Origin: Aureobasidium sp. EXF-3400
Taxonomy: Eukaryota > Ascomycota > Dothideomycetes > Dothideales > Saccotheciaceae
Direction: 5' to 3'
NCBI GenBank assembly: GCA_024195585.1
Contig: SWBL01000506.1
Coordinates: 1 to 26,389 of the forward strand
Length of the DNA: 26,389 bases
A program made the translations under genes and the position numbers. Shown piece by piece: positions 1 through 9,420 of the stretch (position 1 is the first letter of the stretch; the number at the start of each line of letters is the position of its first letter). Under the pieces are notes generated by a model, which saw only the letters and a program-made list of their open reading frames with translations, did no database searches and was not told the origin of the DNA.

Positions 1-419
1 GTGTCGTAGAAGACGCCATCTTCATAAGGCAGGTGGTTTACGGATCCGAGGTAATCGGGAGACTTCAGAGATCGCAAATCCTGCAATATCTCTCGGATCT
101 GCATCACAAGGTCGACTTTTTCTTTAGTGGTCAACGTTGGGAGTGCTTCTTCGAGCGTGATGCCCTCAATATATTGCATGACAATGAAGCATGTATCTGT
201 TCGAGGGTCCGAGAAGGAAGAGTAGAATTTGGGGACCGGGATGTCGCTTTGTTTTGACAGATATTCCAGAGTGGCTGCTTCCGTCGAAGAGGTGGTACCA
301 CCAAACTTGACGGCGAAAATCTCGTCGACTCTGACGACTCTGGAAGAAGCATCTGGAGCGCTCAGTACGCTCTGCGATGAGATGATGTTTTCAATGGAAG
401 GAACTGCTGGGTACACCAT
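1..419 (-). CDS. Aminoglycoside phosphotransferase (APH)-like kinase, N-terminal part, cut by the left edge
   Basis: Reading the minus strand from the ATG at 419-417 gives an open frame of 139 codons that runs off the window. An in-frame TGA lies two codons upstream, which supports this start. Visible kinase-fold features are a strand with the likely ATP-binding lysine (FAVKFGG, K38), a SDIPVPK segment at residues 58-64 and the hinge-like FIVMQYIEG at 78-86, followed by a helix (KVDLVMQIREILQDLRSL). This order is typical of the large fungal APH/choline-kinase-like family of soluble small-molecule or unknown-substrate kinases. The catalytic HGD loop and the DxD metal site would lie beyond the edge, so activity cannot be judged. 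No introns are seen in this part. The family call is fairly sure; the substrate is unknown. Confidence 0.8.
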   Translation of the reverse strand, partial: MVYPAVPSIENIISSQSVLSAPDASSRVVRVDEIFAVKFGGTTSSTEAATLEYLSKQSDIPVPKFYSSFSDPRTDTCFIVMQYIEGITLEEALPTLTTKEKVDLVMQIREILQDLRSLKSPDYLGSVNHLPYEDGVFYD

Positions 420-2100
420 GTTTCAAAATTTATTGTGCAAGATGTTAGACATGCTAGAAAGAGGTGTGACTGGAGCGGTGATTTTGACGCTCGCGAATGT
501 CATGTGACATCGTGTGATCAATGCTTCGCTGTACCAGCGACTGCAAGCAGGATGTGACCCGGCTTTGCGCTCCGAGCGCTTAGCTAGCGCACAGACTGTT
601 ATTATATTCCATTCAAGATTCGAACTTTGGTGATTCGTCCTAAAGTCTAGCCTATCACTGACTCATAGAGGTATTTGTGCAGGAGGATGCAGTTGAACTT
701 TAACGGCGAGGATACTTGATCGATGGTACAGAAGATATACTATTTTGTTACTATCATAACCTCCGTTGTTAACGACCGGTCCTACAGGGCTGATAAGCGA
801 CCGACGCTGATCATGGCGTTGCAGACATGCAGTCATCAACAGTTCTGTTGCCAACTACATAGTTACGTCTCGCCAGTCGCGACCACCCACTGTTTTCAGC
901 ACAAAACTGTGCCATTGATAGGATCGATACATCGTCCCGCATTCGAGCTACCATACCTCGTAGCTATAGTCAAATATGTGAATGGTAACACGCGCTTGTA
1001 GATGGCGATCGAGCTTGCGGTAGAATGCATGCGTTCCATTGGCCACAACGCTCACGGCCTAGCCGAGGCACAATCGTCAAGGACACCGAAGCCCAGAGGA
1101 GAGATTACGAACGGCGTAGTCAAATCATCAACGTCCCGCATCATACACCAACCAACATCCTTCGATCATCTGGGTGGAAGCTGGCTATTGTCTTGCTCAG
1201 AACATCTTCTGAGACCCAGCTTGTGACGTTTCCCCCCTGTAGATAGCACAAGAGCCTTCCCATGCCCACATGTCTATTCTCCGAGATGAAGGCAATCGTG
1301 CGAAGCCAGGCTTAGACATATTTGGAAGGTTGCCGACCGCTGAGCCAATGTACAAGCCTCTGTGAACAGTCCAAATGATCTTGTCGAGAAAAGCAATGCC
1401 TAAATTCAACGACTTGTTTGATTTGGAGGTCGAGAAATTCATGGCGTTACCTATAGATGGAAGCTCGGCGAGGTCAAATTCAGGTTTTTAGTCCATCGTG
1501 TATTGTGCATGATTCGGTGCTGATGTCATTCCGGTCTACATGATCCTCTGTTCTGCTTCCAGTATGTGCGAGTCAGTCGGTCCCACTGTTCATGACTCCT
1601 CCGGACTATGTTGCTAAGGGCTGTACGCTGTCCGCTAGCTGTGATACAGGTTTTGTTGTCTCTTGATACTGTCGTGTCGGCTGGAGGTGCGTTGCAAGGT
1701 ATACATGAGTAAAGACGTTCATCTCGATTAGGCATGAAACTTGGAGTCGTGAATTCAGCGGTTCGATCTCACTCACAGGATCGTTCTTGCCTCAGAAGAT
1801 GTTCTGATCTCGTGAAGGAGCGATGGTTAAATGACCCTCGCTCTTCTCGAAGCAGCAAAGATCGAGATGTCGCATGACGTTGCCGATTGTTTTGCGTTGT
1901 GGCGACTTGGTTTGATGATCTGCCCCAGGCTCCAAACTGGAGTCGCGAGCACAACTCACTCTTACTATAGCGAGTATCAATCCAGCGCTCGCTCCTATCG
2001 TTCTATGTGCAATTCAGATATGCCCAAACAATAGCATGATAGCAATCTTAGCATCGCTGCCTCTTTTAGCTGACTATATGACCCTGGCACAAAATCGGCA
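420..2100. other. Intergenic stretch without a confident gene
   Basis: Only short open frames interrupted by stops are present on both strands. The minus strand around 860-1440 has several protein-like patches in different frames, for example an 81-codon frame at 1442-1197 and a segment with ANGTHAFYRKLDRHLQ near 1040-990. They are broken by stops and match no family I recognise, so they may be eroded coding DNA. No RNA gene or repeat was found here. Confidence 0.3.
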
Positions 2101-2114
2101 CATGTTCCGACGTC

Positions 2115-2730
2115 TTGTTACGACAGAAGATCCTACCAGACCTGCTCCGAGAAGGGTTGCCACAAAGGCCAACCCTAGCACCTATTCTGATTCTCTTCTT
2201 CGACACCAACCTAGTACAGCTTAAGATTAGAAAGGGCGAATCTATGGCATGGCGGGACAGCGACATGCCTCCACGACTCAAACAGGACATGATAGATCCC
2301 AGCCGATCAGTCAGAATTCTAGGCATCATCATGGATCAGAACTGCGATGTAGGGGGCATGTTACAAGTAAAGCAGACAAAGCATTTGAAGCAGCACTAGC
2401 CCTGAAGAGACTGCAAGCCATTGAACCAGCTAGTATGCGCCAGTCATTCTCAGCTATGGCAGCCTCTGTTGTGAACTATGCATGATCGATATAGTACCTT
2501 GCGGTATCAGACAACACGCTAGCGAGAGTACAGAGAGTCACAACACGAGCGATCGTAGGAGGGGTTAGAACCATGGGGCTAGACGCAGCGGTTATGGAAG
2601 CAGGCATCTCAACACTTCGACAGAGACTGCACGAGCAAACTCTTAGATTCTGAATGGGCATCCACAAAGATGTAGGTGAAGTGTAGATGCTACTGACTAC
2701 GACTACAGATATACCAGGCTGTCTACGCAC
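2115..2730 (+). mobile_element. LINE (non-LTR retrotransposon) fragment: reverse-transcriptase palm end, thumb and connection
   Basis: Three successive reading segments match fungal LINE reverse transcriptase. About 2150-2215 encodes a degraded version of the GLPQGSPLAPIL motif (here GLPQRPTLAPILILFF). About 2310-2345 encodes the post-palm motif RILGIIMDQ, for which the usual form is K(V/I)LGVxMDQ. About 2365-2485, in a shifted frame, reads ALALKRLQAIEPASMRQ, and the same frame continues after three stops into RVQRVTTRAIVGG at 2519-2560. The FVDD catalytic box between the first two segments is gone, which indicates an internal deletion. With stops and at least one frameshift this is a dead copy. 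The class call is secure; the exact clade (Tad-like is likely) is inferred. Confidence 0.75.
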
Positions 2731-2915
2731 CTCACCAATTCATGGCTTATGCCTCGAAACCACTCCCGCGGTCTAGCTGACAAGCTGATCCCGCGCCGCA
2801 TCAACGTATAACGGTACCTGGCTTTGCTTTTCTTTGCTCCAGGGCACCAAGCAGCTGCTTCTATTTGGTTCTGTATCTCTGAAACCGAGATTTACTTGTT
2901 GATCAGAGACACAGC

Positions 2916-3290
2916 CAAATCGTGGGATGCTGACAACCTTCGCCCGATCGCACTAATCTGTATGTTCCGCAAGGTGTTTCAATGTCTCTTGCTCTCTTGA
3001 TTCGATCATGACGGCTGGGCAAAGATACACCCTGCACAGGCTGGCTTTCGTAGTCATTATTCGATATATACCAATGCCGCAAAGGTTTACCACGCTCTGT
3101 CCACCGGCCTGCGTGAAATCGCCGTCTTCCTGGATTTCAAGATGTATTCAACGTCTTTGATTATTCTATACTCGAACGTGTGCTTGTCGAGCGTGGTTAT
3201 CTTTCCTATATGCTCGCCTTAATTAGGAGTCTCACCAGCGTGGCCTTCGGTTGGTCGACTGCTCGTCACGGCCTAGTTTGAGCTTCATGA
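2916..3290 (+). mobile_element. LINE fragment: N-terminal reverse-transcriptase core
   Basis: The frame starting near 2920 reads WDADNLRPIALICMFRKVF, then after an in-frame TGA continues with IHPAQAGFR (about 3026-3052), TNAAKVYHALSTGL and IAVFLDF (3118-3138). These correspond to RT motifs 1 to 3; FLDF carries the first catalytic aspartate (motif A). Directly afterwards the frame shifts and continues as DVFNVFDYSILERVLVERG and LALIRSLTSVAFG. In an intact LINE this region would precede the one found at 2115-2730, yet here it lies downstream of it. The two pieces are therefore separate insertions or a rearranged copy. It is non-functional. Confidence 0.75.
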
Positions 3291-3556
3291 TCAGTCAAGC
3301 CTCCATCGGAAGCTCGAACATCTTACGTTGTCATTGACTTTATCGCATTCCCTCCGTCTTTCCGCAATTTAAGTGCCAAGGCTGCTCTTCGGCCAACAAC
3401 TTTCGCATGTTGTCTATGCAGCGTGCGTGCAAGAGTGTCGTTTCCTGCTTCGTCTGGTATGCGTACCATCCGACGGCCGATACATCTCTAAAATATCTAC
3501 ATATTCCATAAGAATTTATTCATGCCACGATTTGTGAAAAGTATTTACTTATTGCC

Positions 3557-3850
3557 ATGGCTAACCTGCCTGACATGTACGAAAATTTCCCGGATCATAG
3601 TGGAGTATACCCGCATAGGTCGACAAACACATCGCAGACGCCTAGAGGTCGGTCGCTGCTCGATACCTGCAGCTCAAGTTCGGATGCGGTCACTAAAACC
3701 CACCTGCTGAGGATTGGCAAAGTCGAAGATGCCCAAAGCTGGTGGTGTGGCGAACGCGCGCAAATCGTAGCACACTTCCTGCCACGGTGCCGAAAATGGC
3801 AAAGACAGAGGGAAACGATGACGAACAGGACACTCTGATCTGGTCGGACA
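3557..3850 (+). mobile_element. LINE fragment: C-terminal zinc-knuckle-like tail
   Basis: The frame opening at 3557 contains LLRIGKVEDAQSWWCGERAQ followed by IVAHFLPRCRKWQRQRE at about 3708-3815. This resembles the conserved C-terminus of fungal LINE polyproteins, where a short basic segment precedes a C-x2-C-x7-H-x4-C knuckle. Here the first cysteine of the pair seems to be replaced by tryptophan (SWWC), while the later C, H and C positions are present. It ends in a stop at 3836-3838. It probably belongs to one of the two RT fragments just upstream. The call rests on pattern memory rather than alignment. Confidence 0.5.
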
Positions 3851-4054
3851 CCACTTGCTTGATTGTCTACTTGATGCTATGTACGACCCTTCTATGTTGC
3901 TGCCTTGTCAATGAGCGGAATCCTAGAAGTATCTGTGATCTTGTAGGGTCAAACCCTACAAGTCCCTGTGGAATCTTCTAGCGCTTGGAAGTATCTCACG
4001 ATACGAGTTCATGGAGATGATGGAGGTAGGTGAGAAGCCAGCGGCACCCTAATC

Positions 4055-4529
4055 TTACTGCTCAACAGCTGCGACAGCGTCCATAGCCCTTTTCTTCAGA
4101 TCCGCCGCTTGCAAATCCGCCATCTCCTCCCATTGCCGGGCCATCAATTTGGCTCCACATCCGGGGCACCCAGAGCTACCTCCGGGAGGTACCTGAACTG
4201 TTTGTTCGGATAAGTTTCTTTCTTGTCTGTGTTCGATATTATGATGATCTTGCAAGAGCGGTCGTTCTTGAACTTTTTATTTCGAAGGGATCTTGTGGCA
4301 ACTCACTTCCAGTGTTGTTGCAACAATGGTAGAAGGTCAGAGTCTGCGTACCGACGGTTTCGGTGCATGCTTCGATGCCACATGGGCCTGCATCGCAGGT
4401 ATCTATGAATCCTCTTTAGAGATGTAATAGGTAAGAAGGACAAAGACATCGCATACTCAAAGTGCACCGAATGCCACTGGCAAGTGCAATCCCGCTGGAT
4501 ATAGCAGCAAAGTATGTCGAAAGATGCAT
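4055..4529 (-). CDS. Small cysteine-rich protein, three exons, signal-peptide-like start, possible frameshift in the last exon
   Basis: Exon 1 (4529-4457) encodes MHLSTYFAAISSGIALASG, which has the shape of a signal peptide with an ALA-SG cleavage site, and then IRCTL. Intron 1 (4456-4403, 54 bp, GTATGC..TAG) leads in frame to exon 2 (4402-4307), which is rich in cysteine (TCDAGPCGIEAC, then FYHCCNNTG). Intron 2 (4306-4227, 80 bp) has a strong GTGAGT donor and a CAG acceptor. Splicing as written gives a stop at 4146-4144 and 83 residues. However, another frame of exon 3 encodes a very protein-like tail to 4055 (GCPGCGAKLMARQWEEMADL and a helix ending AVAAVEQ). This suggests either a one-base indel or an alternative acceptor. 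It may be a small secreted protein or a CxxC zinc-binding intracellular protein; I do not recognise the family with certainty. Confidence 0.5.
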
Positions 4530-5350
4530 CTTTGGTATAGCTTGATGAGGTCTTGTGTGAGAGTGGAATAAGCAGAAATGGGAAGGTTCGATGCCGGTGA
4601 GCAACATCTTACTCGAGACACCTTTCCATCTTATATCTTTGAGAGTGAGCGCCAACACCCTTCAAACGTGCCAGTTTAGATTGAGCACCCTCCATCGGTT
4701 GGAACCAAATCTGTAGTACAAGCCTCGGCCGAAAAGGTAGAAGTCTTTGCAGTAATGATCAGTGTATGTCTGTTGGCAGCTTTCAAACTCTGAAGCCTTA
4801 CCAAGCAAACCAATAGACCTATCACTGACTCATTCTGATATCGCCTGATCCCACAGGATTCTTACTGCATTGTAGATCATCAGGCTGATCTGGTGAGTGT
4901 TGGTTTCCCTTGCCTCAAGCTTCACCGGTCGCAATCACGGATACGAGGTAGCTCTGCTCGAGCGGTTCCTCAGAGCCTCGGTCAAACGGCCTCAGGACTG
5001 TGATCGGCATTTCATTACACTCATCTTGTGAGCTCAAGGCAGACGGTCGGGATGCGTCTGATAATCCTAGCATCCGAGACCCTCTCGAAAGCCTGGCTGG
5101 TCAGGCAGCCCACGGCTGCTAATATCGATATATTCCTTGTCTATCATCAATACACGGTTGGTGTAACGAAAGAGTATCACCCGAGCGGCACTTACCCAGA
5201 AACATTCCCCACGCAACGTCGTTTGACATGCCGAGATATGAGACAAGCCCAGAGTACATCTCAAAAGACAGTCGCCTATAGGCACATGACGGCGAATCCC
5301 CCCCGGCGTAATCATCACATCTTAAGTTCCCACATCTGCAACACTTCGAG
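4530..5350. other. Intergenic stretch, nothing firm
   Basis: Overlapping open frames of 83 to 125 codons occur around 5028-5433 on both strands. They shadow one another, show no recognisable domain and lack an obvious initiation context. No repeat, RNA gene or transposon motif was seen. Confidence 0.3.
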
Positions 5351-5959
5351 TTGTCAAAGCTCAGAAACGTTACTTTTAGCAGAATCGCAGCACCATCGCA
5401 TATAATTGCAGAATGTGTTTCTTTATTCTGCATAATATCTTACATCATAACCATCTGCAGCGAAGATCACAAGGAGGGTATCCTAAAAGGAAAAGGAAAT
5501 ATAGAAATTGATCTCACGGACCCACAGAGTGTAATAGAGTATTGGCAACCCTCAGCGCTTGCAATGAGACAGACATCGATATATTTCGTTTGACCATCAA
5601 ACTTTGACGTCATGGACAACAGAATCATGGTGATTGCTTGCGACGAACGACTATGGAAAGAGCGTCCATCAGTGTCTAGAAGGAGGATCTGGTCCATGAT
5701 CAAAAAAAATTCAGAGACCATGAAGATGAACATCGATCGGCAACAATGGGGTCAAACAATCTTGCAAGCTGAGAACGATGAACAAGAGTTATGCTTCTGG
5801 GTTCTCGAGCTCGATTGGCTCGTCAGTCCTTCTGCGGCTATAGGTGAATGCACGGCCGGTCACTGCCGGACGAGACTTTCACACACGAGATGTTGGACGA
5901 AAACGTCGCAGCCGCAGAACGCTGCTCCTGTCTTGAGTATCCACAGTCAATCCAGATGA
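5351..5959 (+). pseudogene. Possible broken open frame of about 200 codons, unknown
   Basis: One plus-strand frame stays open from 5351 to 5959 except for a single TGA at 5591-5593, which is long for chance at this base composition. The first half holds a hydrophobic stretch (SLFCIISYIITIC) followed by a charged segment. The second half contains KERPSVSRRRIWSMIKKNSE and an acidic/hydrophobic patch (ELCFWVLELDWLV). No domain is recognised. The opposite strand also has an 88-codon frame (5733-5467), so coding here is uncertain. Confidence 0.2.
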
Positions 5960-7620
5960 TAAGACGTCATTGCAGCATGCAGCACGATTTGCATGTTGGC
6001 GTTGTTGGAGATCAGGTAGCGTCAATCCAGGCGTCGCAGTGCATGCAGTTGGAGACTCCGCATACAAAGAATCCTACGTGAAGCAACACTGCATTCCTCA
6101 AGGATTTTGCTAAGCCATCAGGTCCGGGCATTTCAAGGCTGCTTCCACCAATGCAGGCAATCACTAACTTAGCTTACTTTGAGGCGAAGTCATCAGCGTA
6201 ATCGCTCATGGAGGTTACAGTTGTCGTGCGTGTTCTCTCAGATCGTACAACTGGCTTTAGGTTCGAGTCAAGCAAATTCGCCACGAATTTTCGAATGAGT
6301 GAGGAGTAAGTCTCAAAGTGAGTAAGAATGACAACCGCATGCACGAAGCGTAGGACCCTCCCACCCGAGCTTCATCAGCAGCCCTGGCTCATCAGAGACA
6401 TGACTGCAAGACGGACAAGCAGAGAATGATCGTAATGACAGCCGGCTTCCAGTCCCTACAGATCAGCCGGTCTAATCTGCTCGTCAAGATTTTGCCTGTG
6501 GGCTCAAAAAGCGACTGGCGACTGTACGTTACAGACCCCAGAGGCACTTTGGCACTTCTGAACGATGGCCTGCCTTTGGATACTAGCTCCTTGCCAGTTT
6601 ACGCTCAAGCGGCTCTGAAGCAGACCACAACCTACCTTAACCACTGAGGCGAGCTTCAAGAGCAGCCCTGACTCGGAGCAGGGAAAAAGAGAGACATGAA
6701 AAGAATAACAGAAGAGCAGCGTCGCCTAGATACTATGCATACAAGCAATTGGCTCAGCACAAGCTTGATCGCGGATGGCGAGCAAAGGAAAAATGCCTAG
6801 GTTAATCCCTGACTCCAGATCCGTGTGCAAGATAGACCAACAAACCTTGCAAATTAGTACTAGTCACCGGACTTGGTGGATCAACGGTAACGCTACCAAC
6901 AGCCCACTTATGTTTGTTGTTTACGACCAGTGCAGCCTGGACATCTACAGGTATAACGAACCGACACCTCAGAACAGCATTGATAAAAGAAATGCGTGAC
7001 CACTTCTTTGGCATGCCTCTGTGCTTGAGAACCTTGAACTCAGACTATCTGTAGTCGTTAGATCTGGGCATGGCCGCTCAGCTGAAGCATCTCAAACTCA
7101 GTCAGGCCAATCTTGCTCCACTCAATTCGCTCGGCTTACTGCGGATGTTTTGGCGCATTCACGCTGCAAGTAAAGCTCAAGCGCTGCTTCATCGCGGATC
7201 TTTAGCGAATGGAAATGCTCGCAACTCGCTCAGGGTCGAGAGTCTGGATAGCCAGTAAAAAATCTAGTAGAAAGATTGAGCTCGGACAACCTTAGCTGCA
7301 GATATCCACAGAACGATCCGGCATGTGAAAGCCGCTAGCAAAGATTGGTCTAGCCATGAGACAGCGGTCGCTCGTTTCACAAAAGTTCTTTCAAGCTGTT
7401 ACAGGTCAGCTCTGGTAGGGTAGTGGGACTATTCTCCAAGTCCTAGAAAAGCGCTAGGAGGTTTTAATACAGCACGGCACCCCAAAAGATCCTGTTTTCA
7501 TGATGTGCAGATAATTCCTTAGCCTCTTGCCAAGATTCATGTTCTGCGGCAACTGACATGGTTGTTGGTGGAGGGTCTTAGCGATGTCTCTGCGCAAATG
7601 CCCGTTTGTCAGTGACAGGT
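5960..7620. other. Long stretch with only short open frames
   Basis: Plus-strand frames at 6426-6647 (73 codons), 6775-6999 (74) and 7070-7258 (62), and a minus-strand frame at 7014-6802 (70), are individually unremarkable and match no family I know. Their succession on one strand could be the eroded remains of a longer coding region. No LTR, terminal inverted repeat or RNA gene was recognised. Confidence 0.3.
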
Positions 7621-7623
7621 CCT

Positions 7624-9102
7624 TCAATCTCCTTGCATATGGAGGCAATTATGGACAGCATTCTCATCACCGGTGATCGGTGCAAGCGCAAGACTCTTAG
7701 GGCCGATCACGGCGTATTGGTCGCTCGCATCGACCTGCTGAGCATTTGGTGGAAGAATGGACCGCTTCCGATCAGCAGCAATGCATGTCTGCTTGATACG
7801 TTCAACACGTCGCCATCCAGGATACCAGCTCGTTGGCTTTCGAGACTCGGGCATGCCTTCCAACTCGGGGAATCTTCGTCTCATCAAGGCCAGGTCTTCC
7901 TCCACTTCACCCTGCTCGTCAGCCGAATCTGCTGATTTGTGGACCTGAACACTATCTCTGTAGTCGTCAAGGCCATCGGTGAGGCTAGGACCAATCACAG
8001 TGCTTTGCATAGTGGACTCGGTACCAATGGATCTGGAGTATTTGTGTCTCTTTGTCGTCCTGAAATCGTCAAGTTCGACACCGGCGTCTTCCAATCCACG
8101 GGATCTTTTCGTTGGACTTGTGCTTCGCGAGGGACGAACATAGCGTCGAAGCTGCTGGCCGTCCATGACCCTCTCTTGCCATTCTTCCTCAGACGCTACC
8201 CATACCTTGACCTTTCTCGGTGTCGATTTGCTGAGGTAGGCCCTGAGCAAGCTAATGATAGTCCAAGCGAATCTTGCATAAAGAAAATGTGGCTCGCATT
8301 GTACGGGGCGCGCAGCGACGTTGTGGTATAGCGCGGCCTGGTCGGGGGCAGCTTGAGGGAAGTGGGCGACGAGTGTGTTGCGTCCTTTGGGAAAGAAGAC
8401 CCAGATGCGATCATCGAAGGTTTTGTAAAGGTTAGAGCAAAGGAGGAGGCAGTTGGCGATGTCCCTAGTCATGTTGATGTGGTTCGGTATCTGATTTGAG
8501 TTCCACACTTGCATGTCGTTACGCAGGTACCAAGCCTCTTCTTTCTCAGGGCAGAGATGAGCAGTCTCAGTAGCAGACGAGTGGTTGCTAAGCCGGCATG
8601 TCCGATCGCGCATTTTCACTCCAGCACTGAAGTTCGATTGCGTTGTGGCTTGGGCAGCGTTGTTGTCGGCGTCTGTCAAGGCAAAAAGCCAGGCTGGTGG
8701 TAACGAGTTCGGGAATCGCCAGTCGTCGAAGGTCGGAACGACGGGATAATCAGGGTCATCTGGGACGTGGAAGTAGTAGTCGGTCGGCTGGCAGGGGACG
8801 AGATCGTCGTGGTCCAGAGCGAGTCGCTCTGCATTTGGATATCTAGACGCACTCAGATAGCCATCGTGACGGTTGTCGGCGACTATTGCGCATGCCGTGT
8901 GGAGCAGACCGTGATGGAGAGCGCCGTCTTTATGGTCCCAAGCGAACAAGGTGAAGAGCACATCGTTGCTGTGCGGGTGACGCACGCTAATCTTGTGATT
9001 GAGGGGCTGTCCACCTTCGAGAAACAGGTATTCGTTTGGTAATGGAGGCGGGAACACGCCGCTCACCTCGCGGAGCACGATTCGACCCTTCGAAGTTGCC
9101 AT
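7624..9102 (-). CDS. HNH_2-like nuclease-domain protein with an altered last histidine
   Basis: This is a 492-codon uninterrupted frame from the ATG at 9102 to a TGA at 7626-7624, with fungal-type codon use. Residues about 169-240 follow the HNH_2 pattern common in fungal proteins: CRLSN at 169-173, AHLCP at 181-185, W191, N195, then DIANCLLLCSNLYKTFD at 214-230 and VFFPKGR. In relatives I recall, the last block reads N-x-LLLR-x-D-(L/I)-H-x-x-FD; here DLH is NLY, so the expected histidine is Tyr226. The first His (H182) remains. The N-terminal 160 residues resemble the lead-in domain of this family. The C-terminal third is charged, with SPTKRSR and TTKRHKYSR, which are likely nuclear-localisation signals. 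Cleavage activity is doubtful. The fold call is moderately sure; the biological role is unknown. Confidence 0.85.
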   Translation of the reverse strand: MATSKGRIVLREVSGVFPPPLPNEYLFLEGGQPLNHKISVRHPHSNDVLFTLFAWDHKDGALHHGLLHTACAIVADNRHDGYLSASRYPNAERLALDHDDLVPCQPTDYYFHVPDDPDYPVVPTFDDWRFPNSLPPAWLFALTDADNNAAQATTQSNFSAGVKMRDRTCRLSNHSSATETAHLCPEKEEAWYLRNDMQVWNSNQIPNHINMTRDIANCLLLCSNLYKTFDDRIWVFFPKGRNTLVAHFPQAAPDQAALYHNVAARPVQCEPHFLYARFAWTIISLLRAYLSKSTPRKVKVWVASEEEWQERVMDGQQLRRYVRPSRSTSPTKRSRGLEDAGVELDDFRTTKRHKYSRSIGTESTMQSTVIGPSLTDGLDDYRDSVQVHKSADSADEQGEVEEDLALMRRRFPELEGMPESRKPTSWYPGWRRVERIKQTCIAADRKRSILPPNAQQVDASDQYAVIGPKSLALAPITGDENAVHNCLHMQGD

Positions 9103-9420
9103 GCTGCGACTTGGCTACGTCGCGGCCGCGGTGCTGTCAAGTCTTGCTTTGTTTTGAACCGTTCCTGGAATGTTATGGAGCCAGGACGACTCGGCCCTTG
9201 ATTCACCCCAGAGTTTGCACTGTTTGTTCCGATGAGCCTTGGCAAACAGTACGTCGTCGCAACCCGCTCCGCTTAGCAGCCTGCAGCTGCATCTTCTGGC
9301 CTTCTAACGAGCTGGAAACCTGGTTTTATCGTGATATCCCTGGTGCCACTAAAACAGCTGAGTACATACAACACTTTACATTCCTTCGAACAAAGAAGAA
9401 GGGTACGGGTATACGTTCAG
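9103..9420. other. Upstream region of the HNH-like gene
   Basis: About 320 bp separate the HNH-like start codon from the tandem repeat. No TATA box is obvious on the minus strand. A plus-strand open frame of 169 codons (9036-9545) runs through it and into the repeat, but it has no recognisable domain and partly overlaps the HNH gene in antisense. I do not treat it as a gene. Confidence 0.4.

Noticed and set aside
6252..6275. tRNA B-box-like string ggttcgagtca
   Set aside because: No A box, acceptor stem or anticodon arm could be placed around it, so it is not a tRNA gene.
7606..8846. Several plus-strand ORFs of 60-130 codons
   Set aside because: They lie entirely or largely antisense to the 492-codon HNH-like gene and shadow its codon pattern.
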